Below, one piece after another: positions 14,434 to 21,917 of a stretch of 23,443 bases of DNA. Origin of the DNA: Streptosporangiaceae bacterium (GTDB lineage Bacteria; Actinomycetota; Actinomycetes; Streptosporangiales; Streptosporangiaceae); contig JASHOI010000257.1 in the NCBI GenBank assembly GCA_030041195.1, forward strand, positions 1-23,443. The letters run 5' to 3'. Position 1 is the stretch's first letter. The number at the start of each line of letters is the position of its first letter. The notes under the pieces were generated by a model. That model was not told where the DNA came from, did no database searches, and saw nothing but the letters and a program-made list of their open reading frames with translations. The position numbers and the translations under genes were made by a program.

Positions 14434-14465
14434 ACCGAAAGTCTTCGGTTTCGTTATCGTAACCG
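14434..14465. promoter_or_regulatory. Two overlapping dyads upstream of lacI (operator candidates)
   Basis: ACCGAA-AGTC-TTCGGT (14434-14449) has perfect 6-bp arms. The overlapping CGGTTTCGTTATCGTAACCG (14446-14465) pairs at 8 of 10 positions around a central TA, the length and symmetry usual for LacI-family operators. They lie 55-86 bp upstream of the lacI start, in the position expected for an autoregulated promoter. Sequence symmetry is seen; binding is inferred. Confidence 0.5.
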
Positions 14466-14598
14466 ATCCGGTGCCGGGCCGCGAGCATCGCTGATCGGCG
14501 CTCGCCAATAAAACCTGACTTCATAGGCCTGAACGGGACGCCAGGTGGCTGGTGGCGCAACGAAGCACACGACGGCTTTCACGTGGCGCAAGCGGGGG

Positions 14599-14627
14599 TT
14601 GACGGTCCTCTGAGCGCTTTCTAAGAT
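14599..14627 (+). promoter_or_regulatory. Sigma-70-type promoter of the importer operon with embedded operator half
   Basis: TTGACG (14599-14604), a 17-bp spacer and TAAGAT (14622-14627) make a near-consensus housekeeping promoter about 94 bp before the first permease start. The spacer contains AGCGCTTTC, matching the right half of the GAAAGCGCTTTC-like operators used by LacI/CcpA-type proteins. Downstream, the leader holds the palindromes CGATCTATCG (14651-14660) and TCGGTACCGA (14670-14679). Repression by the divergent LacI protein is inferred. Confidence 0.7.
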
Positions 14628-14720
14628 ATGCGCACATCGAAACTTTTCTGCGATCTATCGGAAACCCTGTCGGTACCGAGAGCCGCACCGGGGCCAACCC
14701 GCCCAGGGAAAGGATGCTCG

Positions 14721-15707
14721 ATGGCCTATCTGGGCCGACGCATCGGCTTCTATCTGGTCACCGCGTGGGCCGCGATCACGATCAACTTCTTCATCCCGCG
14801 GCTGATGCCCGGCAACCCGGTGCAGATACTCCTCTCCCGGCTGTCCGGCAACGGGGAACTCACCCCGCTGATGGTCCACGACCTCACGATCGCGTTCGGC
14901 CTGAACACCAAGACCGGCCTGCTGGGCCAGTACGGCCAGTACTGGGTGCAGCTCTTCCACGGCAACCTCGGGACCTCCATCACCTACTACCCATCGAGCG
15001 TCGCCAGTGTGGTCGCCGCCGCGCTGCCCTGGACCGTGGTCCTGATCGGCACCGCGACCGTCATCAGCTACGTCATCGGCACGGTCCTTGGCACGCTGGC
15101 CGCGTGGCGGCGCGGCTCCGCGCTGGACGGCCTGCTCCCGGCCACCACCTTCCTCTACGCCATGCCGTTGTTCTGGCTGGCGCTGGTGGCGATCGAGCTA
15201 TTCGGGGTCAAGCTGCACTGGCTCCCCACGTCCGGTGGTGAGGCGCAGGGCATCCCGATCGCGTTCACCGGTCAGTTTCTGTCCAGCGCCATCGACCACT
15301 CGGTCCTTCCCGCGCTGGTCATCGTCATCACGCTGGTGGCCAGCCCGCTGCTGGGCATGCGCAACATGATGGTGACCACGCTCAACCAGGACTACGTGCT
15401 CGTGGCCCAGGCCAAGGGGCTGTCGCAGCGCCGGGTGATGGTCATGTACGCGGCGCGCAACGCGATCCTGCCGACGATCGCGAACTTCGCCCTGTCGCTG
15501 GGCTTCGTGGTGTCCGGTGCGCTGCTCGTCGAGATCGTCTTCTCCTACCCGGGCATCGGCTACATCCTGCTGCAGGCCGTCGGCAACGAGGACTACCCGC
15601 TGATGCAGGCCATCTTCCTGATCATCACGCTGGCGGTGCTCGTCGCCAACCTGCTGGCGGACCTGGTGTACGTCGTGCTCGATCCCCGTTCCCGCCAGGA
15701 GGCGTGA
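14721..15707 (+). CDS. ABC importer permease, DppB/OppB type
   Basis: A 328-aa inner-membrane permease, first gene of a five-gene operon. The ATG at 14721 follows GGAAAGGATG; an upstream in-frame ATG overlaps the promoter leader and is rejected. It has about six membrane helices beginning with RRIGFYLVTAWAAITINFFIPRL near the N-terminus. The EAA loop that docks on the ATPase is VAQAKGLSQRRVMVMYAARNAILP (about 228-251). The conserved FSYPGIGYI follows at 274-282. It pairs with the next permease. Family-wide substrates are peptides, nickel and, in several bacteria and Thermotoga, oligosaccharides; the glycosidase context favours the last. The stop overlaps the next start in TGATG. Confidence 0.92.
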   Translation: MAYLGRRIGFYLVTAWAAITINFFIPRLMPGNPVQILLSRLSGNGELTPLMVHDLTIAFGLNTKTGLLGQYGQYWVQLFHGNLGTSITYYPSSVASVVAAALPWTVVLIGTATVISYVIGTVLGTLAAWRRGSALDGLLPATTFLYAMPLFWLALVAIELFGVKLHWLPTSGGEAQGIPIAFTGQFLSSAIDHSVLPALVIVITLVASPLLGMRNMMVTTLNQDYVLVAQAKGLSQRRVMVMYAARNAILPTIANFALSLGFVVSGALLVEIVFSYPGIGYILLQAVGNEDYPLMQAIFLIITLAVLVANLLADLVYVVLDPRSRQEA

Positions 15708-16720
15708 TGGCGACACCGCAGCGCGGGGCGCCACCTGCCGCGGACGCCGGTGAGCTGACGCCGGTCGCCACACCGTCCGTCCGTCTCCGCAGGCACTGGC
15801 GCCGGTACCCGTTCAAGGTGGTCGTGGGATTCGGCCTGCTGGCCGTGTTCGTGCTCATGGCGATCATCGGGCCGTTTGTCGCGCCCTACGACCCGAGCGC
15901 GATCGGGCCCGACGTGCTGGCGGCGCCGTCGGCCGCGCACCTGCTCGGCACCACGAACACCGGCCAGGACGTGCTGTCCCAGCTTCTCGTGGGCGCGCGG
16001 GTGACCCTGCTGGTCGGGTTCGGGGCAGGCGCGGTCGCCACCGTGCTCTCGGTGATCGTGGGCATCAGCGCCGGGTACTACGGGGGCGCGGGCGGCGAGC
16101 TGCTGTCGATGCTCACGAACATCTTCCTGATCATCCCGCTGCTGCCGCTGCTCGTGGTGCTGACCGCGTTCCTGCCCGGGGCCGGCTCCCTGATCGTCGC
16201 CGTGGTGATCAGCCTTACCGCCTGGGCCTGGGGAGCGAGGGTGCTGCGGGCGCAGACGCTCACGCTGCGCAAGTCGGACTTCGTCCAGGCCGCCCGTGCC
16301 GCCGGCGAGCGGGGCTGGCGGATCATCCTGTTCGAGATCCTGCCCAACGAGCTGGCCATCGTCGCCTCCAGCTTCCTGTTCACGGTGATCACCGCGATCC
16401 TCACCGACGCCGGCCTGATCTTCCTGGGCCTCGGGGACACCAGCCAGTGGAGCTGGGGAGCGATCTTGTTCTGGGCGCAGAACAACGAGGCGCTGGGCAC
16501 CGGGGCATGGTGGTGGTTCGTTCCCCCCGGCCTGTGCATCGCCCTGACCGGGACATCACTGGCGCTGATCAACTTCGGCATCGACGAGCTCATCAACCCC
16601 GGCCTGCGGACGGCCGGGCTCGGCCGCAAGGCCAGCCAGGCCATGACCACCGGGCAGGGTCTCACCCCGGTGCGCCGGCCGGAGGGCGCGGTGACCGCGC
16701 CCACGGGAGCCGGGCGATGA
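15707..16720 (+). CDS. ABC importer permease, DppC/OppC type
   Basis: A 337-aa permease. The ATG at 15707 shares one base with the preceding stop and has AGGAGG just upstream; a GTG one codon earlier is possible. The N-terminal cytoplasmic tail (1-36) and first helix (37-58) are followed by YDPSAIGPDV and HLLGTTNTGQDVLSQLLVGAR (79-99), which are diagnostic of DppC/OppC. The EAA loop is about 192-215 (FVQAARAAGERGWRIILFEILP). The C-terminal tail after about residue 300 is polar. It forms the transmembrane channel with the preceding protein. The stop overlaps the next gene's ATG by four bases (ATGA). Confidence 0.92.
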   Translation: MATPQRGAPPAADAGELTPVATPSVRLRRHWRRYPFKVVVGFGLLAVFVLMAIIGPFVAPYDPSAIGPDVLAAPSAAHLLGTTNTGQDVLSQLLVGARVTLLVGFGAGAVATVLSVIVGISAGYYGGAGGELLSMLTNIFLIIPLLPLLVVLTAFLPGAGSLIVAVVISLTAWAWGARVLRAQTLTLRKSDFVQAARAAGERGWRIILFEILPNELAIVASSFLFTVITAILTDAGLIFLGLGDTSQWSWGAILFWAQNNEALGTGAWWWFVPPGLCIALTGTSLALINFGIDELINPGLRTAGLGRKASQAMTTGQGLTPVRRPEGAVTAPTGAGR

Positions 16721-17871
16721 CCGCCTCACCGCCTGGCACGCGCGGCACGAGGCCTCCGGTGCTCGAGATCAGCGGGCTGTGCGTCGAGTACGGCGAGCGT
16801 GGCCGGGCGGTGCGGGCGGTGATCGACGTCGACCTGGTGCTGCACCGGGGCGAGGTCGTGGGCCTGGCTGGGGAGAGCGGCAGCGGCAAGTCGACGCTCG
16901 CGTACGGCGCCACCAGGCTGCTGCGGCCCCCTGGGGTCATCACCGGCGGCAGCGTGCTGTTCCATCCCGACCGCGACCACCCGGAGCTGACCATTGACCT
17001 GCTCGACGCCGGGATCAATGAGCTCCGCCGGCTGCGCTGGCGGGAGCTGGCGATCGTGCTGCAGTCGGCGATGAACGCGCTCAACCCCGTGCTCTCGGTG
17101 CAGACGCAACTCGACGACACGCTGGCCGCGCACCTTCCGGGATCCACCCATGCGAGCCGGCGGGAACGGGCGGCCGAGCTGCTCCGCCTGGTGGGCATCA
17201 GCCCGGACCGGCTGCGCAGCTACCCGCACGAGCTGTCCGGCGGCATGAAGCAGCGCGTGATGATCGCCATGGCGCTCGCGCTCGAACCGCAGGTAGTGAT
17301 CATGGACGAGCCCACAACCGCGCTCGACGTGGTCACTCAGCGGGAGATCCTGGAAGAGATCATCGAGCTGCGGGACCGCCTGGGCTTCTCGGTGCTGTTC
17401 ATCACGCACGACCTGTCGCTGCTGCTCGAGCTCGCCGACACGATCGCGGTCATGTACGCGGGCAGGGTGATGGAGTCCGCCCCGGCGGCCCGGCTGTTCG
17501 CGGCCCCGCGTCATCCGTACACCGCGGGCCTGCTCGCGTCGTTCCCGTCGCTGCACGGCGAACGCCACCTCATGACCGGGATTCCCGGCTCGCCGCCGGA
17601 CCTGCGCAACCCCCCGCCGGGCTGCCCGTTCAACACCCGGTGCGGCTTTACCGAGCCGCAGTGCCGGCGGGTCATGCCGCCGCTGGCCCCGCCACCCCCC
17701 ACCCACCTCCCCATTCCCCCTTCACCTTCGCCGGTCATTGGCGGCCGCCTGGTGGCGTGCTGGCTGCAGGACGGGCGGCACGACCGCCCCGACGTGGTGT
17801 CCAGGCCGGAGCCGCCGGGACGCGCGGACGGGCCGGTGGCCACCACGAGCCCGGGCCCGGTGCAGCCATGA
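16717..17871 (+). CDS. ABC importer ATPase, DppD/OppD type
   Basis: A 384-aa ATPase. Walker A GESGSGKST (52-60), Q-loop VLQSAMNALNPV (114-125), signature LSGGM (173-177), Walker B VVIMDE (193-198) and switch H231 are all present. The C-terminal oligopeptide-transporter extension has four cysteines, C303, C309, C316 and C348, the type that holds a [4Fe-4S] cluster in characterised Dpp ATPases. The gap between the third and fourth cysteine is 31 residues, against 17 in the partner ATPase encoded next. The excess is a proline-rich insert (about 321-339) encoded by a C-rich stretch. The start overlaps the permease stop (ATGA), and its own stop overlaps the next ATG. Confidence 0.92.
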   Translation: MTASPPGTRGTRPPVLEISGLCVEYGERGRAVRAVIDVDLVLHRGEVVGLAGESGSGKSTLAYGATRLLRPPGVITGGSVLFHPDRDHPELTIDLLDAGINELRRLRWRELAIVLQSAMNALNPVLSVQTQLDDTLAAHLPGSTHASRRERAAELLRLVGISPDRLRSYPHELSGGMKQRVMIAMALALEPQVVIMDEPTTALDVVTQREILEEIIELRDRLGFSVLFITHDLSLLLELADTIAVMYAGRVMESAPAARLFAAPRHPYTAGLLASFPSLHGERHLMTGIPGSPPDLRNPPPGCPFNTRCGFTEPQCRRVMPPLAPPPPTHLPIPPSPSPVIGGRLVACWLQDGRHDRPDVVSRPEPPGRADGPVATTSPGPVQP

Positions 17872-18953
17872 ACGGCCCGGTCGCGCAGCCACCGCCGGCC
17901 GGCGCGGCGCTGAACGGCGACCGGCCGACGGGCGCGAGCGTTCTGGTGGCCCGCGATCTCACCAAGCACTTCAAGGTCCGCGAGCGCGGGATGCGCGGAT
18001 CCTACGGGCCGAGGCGCGTGGTCCACGCCGCCGAGGACATCGGCCTCGAACTGCGGGCCGGCAACGTCAGCGCGGTGGTCGGCGAGAGCGGCTCGGGCAA
18101 GACGACCGTCGTCCAGATGCTCGCCTGGCTGATCCGGCCCACCGCCGGGGAGATCCTGCTCGATGGCCAGCGGGTCACCCGCCGCTCGCTGCGCGCCTAC
18201 CGCAAGCGGGTGCAGATCGTCTTCCAGGACCCGTTCGCCTCGCTCAACCCGGTCCACGACGTCCACTACCATCTCGCGCGGCCGCTGCGGATCCACCGGC
18301 GGGCCCGCGGCCGCGCCGCGGTCGACGAGGCCGTCCGGGCCTTGCTGGCCCGGGTCAGGCTGGAGCCAACCGAGCAGTTCGTGCACAAGATGCCGCACGA
18401 GCTGTCCGGCGGGCAGCGCCAGCGGGTGGCGATCGCCCGTGCCCTCGCCGCGGGCCCGGGCGTGCTGCTCGCCGACGAGCCGGTGTCCATGCTCGACGTG
18501 TCGATCAGGCTCGGCATCCTGAACCTGCTCGGCGACCTGCGCGACACCGAGGGCCTGGCGATCCTGTACGTCACCCACGACATCGCCTCGGCCAGGTACT
18601 TCGCCGACACCGTGTCCGTCATGTACGCGGGACGGCTGGTGGAGTCCGGTCCCGCCGTCGAGGTGACCGACCGTCCGTCCCACCCCTACACCCAGCTGCT
18701 GCTGTCGGCGGCGCCCGATCCTGAGCGAGCCGCCCCGGTGGTCATCAAGGGCAGCGGCGCGGCCCCCAGCCTGGTGAACCCGCCGGCCGGCTGCCGGTTC
18801 CACCCCCGCTGCCCCTTTGTCATGCCGGTCTGCCTGACCCAGCGTCCACCCGACGTCCCGGTCGGCCCCGGCCACGTGGCTGCCTGCTGGCTCCGCCACC
18901 CGGACCACGCCCCCGCGACCGCCCCGCCGCCCGCCGGCGACCCGCCGGCCTGA
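17868..18953 (+). CDS. ABC importer ATPase, DppF/OppF type
   Basis: A 361-aa ATPase that would form a heterodimer with the preceding one. Walker A GESGSGKTT (72-80), Q-loop VFQDPFASLNP (118-128), signature LSGGQ (179-183), Walker B VLLADE (199-204) and switch H237 are complete. The C-terminal extension has cysteines C309, C315, C322 and C340 in the spacing CX5CX6CX17C, consistent with the Fe-S cluster of this family. There is no strong ribosome binding site; translation is probably coupled through the ATGA overlap. The binding-protein gene follows after 14 bp. Confidence 0.92.
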   Translation: MNGPVAQPPPAGAALNGDRPTGASVLVARDLTKHFKVRERGMRGSYGPRRVVHAAEDIGLELRAGNVSAVVGESGSGKTTVVQMLAWLIRPTAGEILLDGQRVTRRSLRAYRKRVQIVFQDPFASLNPVHDVHYHLARPLRIHRRARGRAAVDEAVRALLARVRLEPTEQFVHKMPHELSGGQRQRVAIARALAAGPGVLLADEPVSMLDVSIRLGILNLLGDLRDTEGLAILYVTHDIASARYFADTVSVMYAGRLVESGPAVEVTDRPSHPYTQLLLSAAPDPERAAPVVIKGSGAAPSLVNPPAGCRFHPRCPFVMPVCLTQRPPDVPVGPGHVAACWLRHPDHAPATAPPPAGDPPA

Positions 18954-18967
18954 GCATAGGAGAACTC

Positions 18968-20647
18968 GTGAACCGCAGAACCAAGATGGCCGCCGCGCTC
19001 TGCGCCCTGTCGCTGTTCGGGGTGGGTGTCGCCGCCTGCTCATCGTCGGCGACATCGTCGCCGGCGGCGTCCTCGTCCAGCGCGACGCTGACCATGGAGA
19101 GCAGCCCGTCGGGCCCGGTGACCAGGGACTTCAACCCGTGGTCCCCCACCAGCGCGGCCAACATCCTCGGCTCAACGGCCATGATCTACGAGCCGCTGCT
19201 GCAGTTCAACCTGCTGAAGCCGGGGACCACGTACCCGTGGCTGGCCACGTCCTACGCGTGGTCCAACGGCGGCAAGACGATCACGTTCCACATCCGCAGC
19301 GGGGTCAAGTACTCGAACGGCACCCCGTTCACCGCGGCCGACGTGGCGTGGGAGTTCAACCTGGAGATCAAGGACCCGTCGACCAATGTCTGGGGGCTGC
19401 CGCTCACCAGCGCCTCGTCCTCGGGCTCGAGCGCGGTGGTCAACTTCTCCACCCCCGCGTACTCGCTGCTGTACTACGTCGCCGGCGAAACCTACATGGT
19501 GGACCCGAGCGTGTACAGCAAGGTCGCGAACCCGTTCACGTACACCGACCCGAACCCGATCGGCACCGGGCCGTACGTGGTGTCGACGTTCTCGTCGGGA
19601 GGCATCACGCTGACCAGGAACCCGCACTACTGGCAGGGCGAGCCGCACGTGGCCAAGCTGGACTTCCCCGCCTACGACTCCAACACGACCGCCAACCTGG
19701 ACCTGGAGCAGGGAACGCTCGACTGGGGCGGCAACTTCGTCAGCGACATCAAGTCGGCCTACGTCGGCAAGGATCCCGCGACCAACCACTACTGGGACGC
19801 GCCGCTGCAGACCGAGGCCATCATCCCCAACCTGGACAAGTTCCCGTTCAACAGCCTGGCCGTGCGTGAGGCGGTCGCGGTGGGTATTGACCGGACCGTC
19901 ATCTCGGACGACGGCGAGGACTACCAGCAGCCGCCGGCCGTCGGCCCCGGCACGCTGACCGGGCTCACGATGCCGATCGACAAGAACTACCTGACCACGG
20001 CGACCGATGGGTACGCGACCACGTACAACACGGCCGAGGCCAAGAAGATCCTGGAGGCGGCGGGCTGGAAGATGGGCAGCAACGGGTACTTCGTGTCACC
20101 CAGCGGGCAGACGCTGGCGTTCACGTTCCTGGACGCCGCGGCGTACACCGACTTCCTCACCGACGACCAGATCATGGCCTCCGAGCTCAAGGCCGCCGGG
20201 ATGGACGTCACCGTGTCCGCCGTGTCGGTGTCAGCGTGGACCACCGACCTGGACACCGGCGACTTCCAGGCCATCTCGCACTGGGGCACCGGCGGCCCGT
20301 CGCCGTACTACCTGTACTACAACTGGCTGGACACCTCGCTGGCCAAGCCGATCGGCCAGGTCGCTACCGGTGACTACGAGCGGTTCGACAGCCCGCAGGC
20401 CGACGCCTACCTCAGCTCGTTCTCCAGCACCGACAACACGGCAACGCAGCTCGCGGACATGGTTGGCCTGGAGAAGATCGTCGCCACGGAGCTCCCGGTG
20501 ATCCCGATCTTCTACGGGGTGGCCTGGGACGAGTACAACACCTCCAAGTTCACCGGCTGGCCGACGGCGTCCAACGAGTACGCACCCGGCGAGCCGAGCC
20601 AGCCGTTCAACGAGATCACCGTGCTGCGGCTGCGCCCGGTGAGCTGA
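18968..20647 (+). CDS. Extracellular solute-binding lipoprotein, SBP family 5
   Basis: A 559-aa lipoprotein receptor for the importer. The GTG start follows AGGAG at 18958-18962. The signal peptide NRRTKMAAALCALSLFGVGVAAC has its lipobox VAAC with C24 as the lipidated cysteine, followed by a Ser/Ala-rich tether. The mature part shows the family-5 blocks YEPLLQFN, TFHIRSGVKYSNGTPFTAADV and DPNPIGTGPYVV. The family binds peptides, but related proteins in Thermotoga and actinobacteria bind cello-, xylo- or manno-oligosaccharides. The protein is rich in Trp and Tyr, which suits sugar stacking, though this is weak evidence. It is the last gene of the operon; a C-rich tract and hairpin follow. Confidence 0.93.
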   Translation: MNRRTKMAAALCALSLFGVGVAACSSSATSSPAASSSSATLTMESSPSGPVTRDFNPWSPTSAANILGSTAMIYEPLLQFNLLKPGTTYPWLATSYAWSNGGKTITFHIRSGVKYSNGTPFTAADVAWEFNLEIKDPSTNVWGLPLTSASSSGSSAVVNFSTPAYSLLYYVAGETYMVDPSVYSKVANPFTYTDPNPIGTGPYVVSTFSSGGITLTRNPHYWQGEPHVAKLDFPAYDSNTTANLDLEQGTLDWGGNFVSDIKSAYVGKDPATNHYWDAPLQTEAIIPNLDKFPFNSLAVREAVAVGIDRTVISDDGEDYQQPPAVGPGTLTGLTMPIDKNYLTTATDGYATTYNTAEAKKILEAAGWKMGSNGYFVSPSGQTLAFTFLDAAAYTDFLTDDQIMASELKAAGMDVTVSAVSVSAWTTDLDTGDFQAISHWGTGGPSPYYLYYNWLDTSLAKPIGQVATGDYERFDSPQADAYLSSFSSTDNTATQLADMVGLEKIVATELPVIPIFYGVAWDEYNTSKFTGWPTASNEYAPGEPSQPFNEITVLRLRPVS

Positions 20648-20652
20648 TCTCT

Positions 20653-20700
20653 CCCCGCCCACCCTCGCCCACCCTCGCCCACCCTCCCCACCCCCCCTCC
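20653..20700. repeat. C-rich tract with three 10-bp repeats, quadruplex-prone on the minus strand
   Basis: Three perfect copies of GCCCACCCTC (20657-20686) are flanked by further C runs. On the minus strand there are at least eight runs of three or more G with loops of one to three bases, which fulfils the standard G-quadruplex pattern several times over. It starts five bases after the binding-protein stop and abuts the hairpin at 20700-20741. Confidence 0.85.
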
Positions 20701-20741
20701 CCGGCGGGGCCGCCGAACCTCCTGCTGGCGGCCCCGCCGGG
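20700..20741 (+). terminator. Long perfect hairpin after the binding-protein gene
   Basis: CCCGGCGGGGCCGCC (20700-20714) and GGCGGCCCCGCCGGG (20727-20741) pair perfectly over 15 bp with a 12-nt loop. It lies 52 bp beyond the binding-protein stop. There is no U tract. It should terminate or strongly attenuate the importer operon and protect the upstream mRNA. Confidence 0.8.
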
Positions 20742-20837
20742 CCCCACGGCCAGCGCGCACGGCGGAACCAGGCCGGTGGCACCGGCGTGCGGCGACCCTC
20801 GAAAACTATCGGCCATCCTTTCGGGAGTGTTCAGCAG
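20742..20837 (+). promoter_or_regulatory. Leader of the oxidoreductase trio with hairpin over the ribosome binding site
   Basis: CTCGAAA (20798-20804) and TTTCGGG (20819-20825) can pair over 7 bp (one G-T) with a 14-nt loop that includes CTATCGG. The right arm overlaps the CGGGAG ribosome binding site of the next gene. CTATCGG also occurs at 14655-14661 in the importer leader. It may be an operator or an mRNA element. No clear -35/-10 pair was found here. Confidence 0.3.
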
Positions 20838-21917
20838 ATGACGCAGCTCAGCGTCGCGATCATCGGCACCGGGACGATCGCGCGGGCGCACGCCGAGGCC
20901 GTGACGAGCCTGGCCGACCAGGCCAGGCTGACGGCGGCGGCCGACACCGACGCGGGCGCGCTGCGCGAGTTCTGCTCGAGATACGGCGTCCCGGACTCTC
21001 GCAGCAGCCTGCGCGACCTGCTCGACACCGGGCCACCCGACCTGGCGGTGGTGTGCACGCCGCCCGGCGTGCACACCGCACACGCGCTGGCCTGCCTGCG
21101 CGCGGGCTCGTCGGTGCTGGTCGAGAAGCCGCCCGCGCTGACCCTGGCGGACCTGGAGCAGATGGCGGCCGCCGAGGGCACCGACGGGCCGTGGCTGGCC
21201 ACGGTGTTCCAGCACCGGTTCGGCTCCGGGGCGCAGCGGCTGCGCTCGATGATCGACAGCGGCGTGCTCGGCCGGCCGCTGCTCGCGGTCTGCCACACCG
21301 TCTGGTTCCGCGACCAGGCCTACTTCGACGCGCCGTGGCGCGGCCGGTGGGACACCGAGGGCGGCGGCCCCACGATGGGCCACGGGATCCACCAGATGGA
21401 CCTGCTCGGCTACCTGCTCGGCGACTGGACCGAGGTGTCCGCGCTGGCCCGCAGGCAGGCGCGCCGGACGGAGACCGAGGACCTGTCGCTGGCGCACGTG
21501 ACGTTCGCCAGCGGCGCAGTCGCCAGCGTGGTCAACAGCCTGCTCTCGCCCCGCGAGGAGAGCTACCTGCGGTTCGACTTCGAGCGGGCCACCGTCGAAC
21601 TGCGCCACCTGTACGGGTACGGCGACGACGACTGGCAGGTCACCCCCGCTCCCGGCCACTCCGGCGAGGTGGCCGCCGCCTGGGCGGCCGGTGAGCGGGG
21701 CGTGCCGAGCGGGCACCGCGCCCAGTTCGCGGCGGTGCTGCGCAGCCTGCGTGCCGGGACCGCACCGCCGGTGACGTCGGCGGACGCGCTGCGCACGATG
21801 CGCCTGGTGGCCGGCGTCTACGCATCCGCTTTCCTCGGCCGCCCGGTCCGCCCCGAAGAGCTGGCCCCGGATACGCCGTTCTACGAACGGATGAACGGCG
21901 GTGGCGCGCGGTGGTGA
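20838..21917 (+). CDS. Gfo/Idh/MocA-family NAD(P)-dependent oxidoreductase
   Basis: A 359-aa two-domain oxidoreductase acting on sugars, inositols or their derivatives. The ATG at 20838 is chosen because the Rossmann strand SVAIIGTGTIARAHA (5-19) begins right after it; CGGGAG lies 10 bp upstream. The NAD(P)-binding domain extends to about residue 120 and includes VVCTPPGVHTAHALACLRAGSSVLVEKP, with the family EKP at 96-98. The C-terminal domain has GHGIHQMDLLGYL (181-193), carrying the usual catalytic histidine region. The next gene starts within its stop (TGATG), so products probably work together. It could oxidise a free sugar or glycoside, for example at C3, or reduce a keto sugar; the exact reaction is not predictable. 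Confidence 0.9.
   Translation: MTQLSVAIIGTGTIARAHAEAVTSLADQARLTAAADTDAGALREFCSRYGVPDSRSSLRDLLDTGPPDLAVVCTPPGVHTAHALACLRAGSSVLVEKPPALTLADLEQMAAAEGTDGPWLATVFQHRFGSGAQRLRSMIDSGVLGRPLLAVCHTVWFRDQAYFDAPWRGRWDTEGGGPTMGHGIHQMDLLGYLLGDWTEVSALARRQARRTETEDLSLAHVTFASGAVASVVNSLLSPREESYLRFDFERATVELRHLYGYGDDDWQVTPAPGHSGEVAAAWAAGERGVPSGHRAQFAAVLRSLRAGTAPPVTSADALRTMRLVAGVYASAFLGRPVRPEELAPDTPFYERMNGGGARW

Noticed and set aside
17511..19055. 514-aa open frame antisense to the ATPase and binding-protein genes
   Set aside because: It spans the borders of several well-supported genes and has no family-like sequence.
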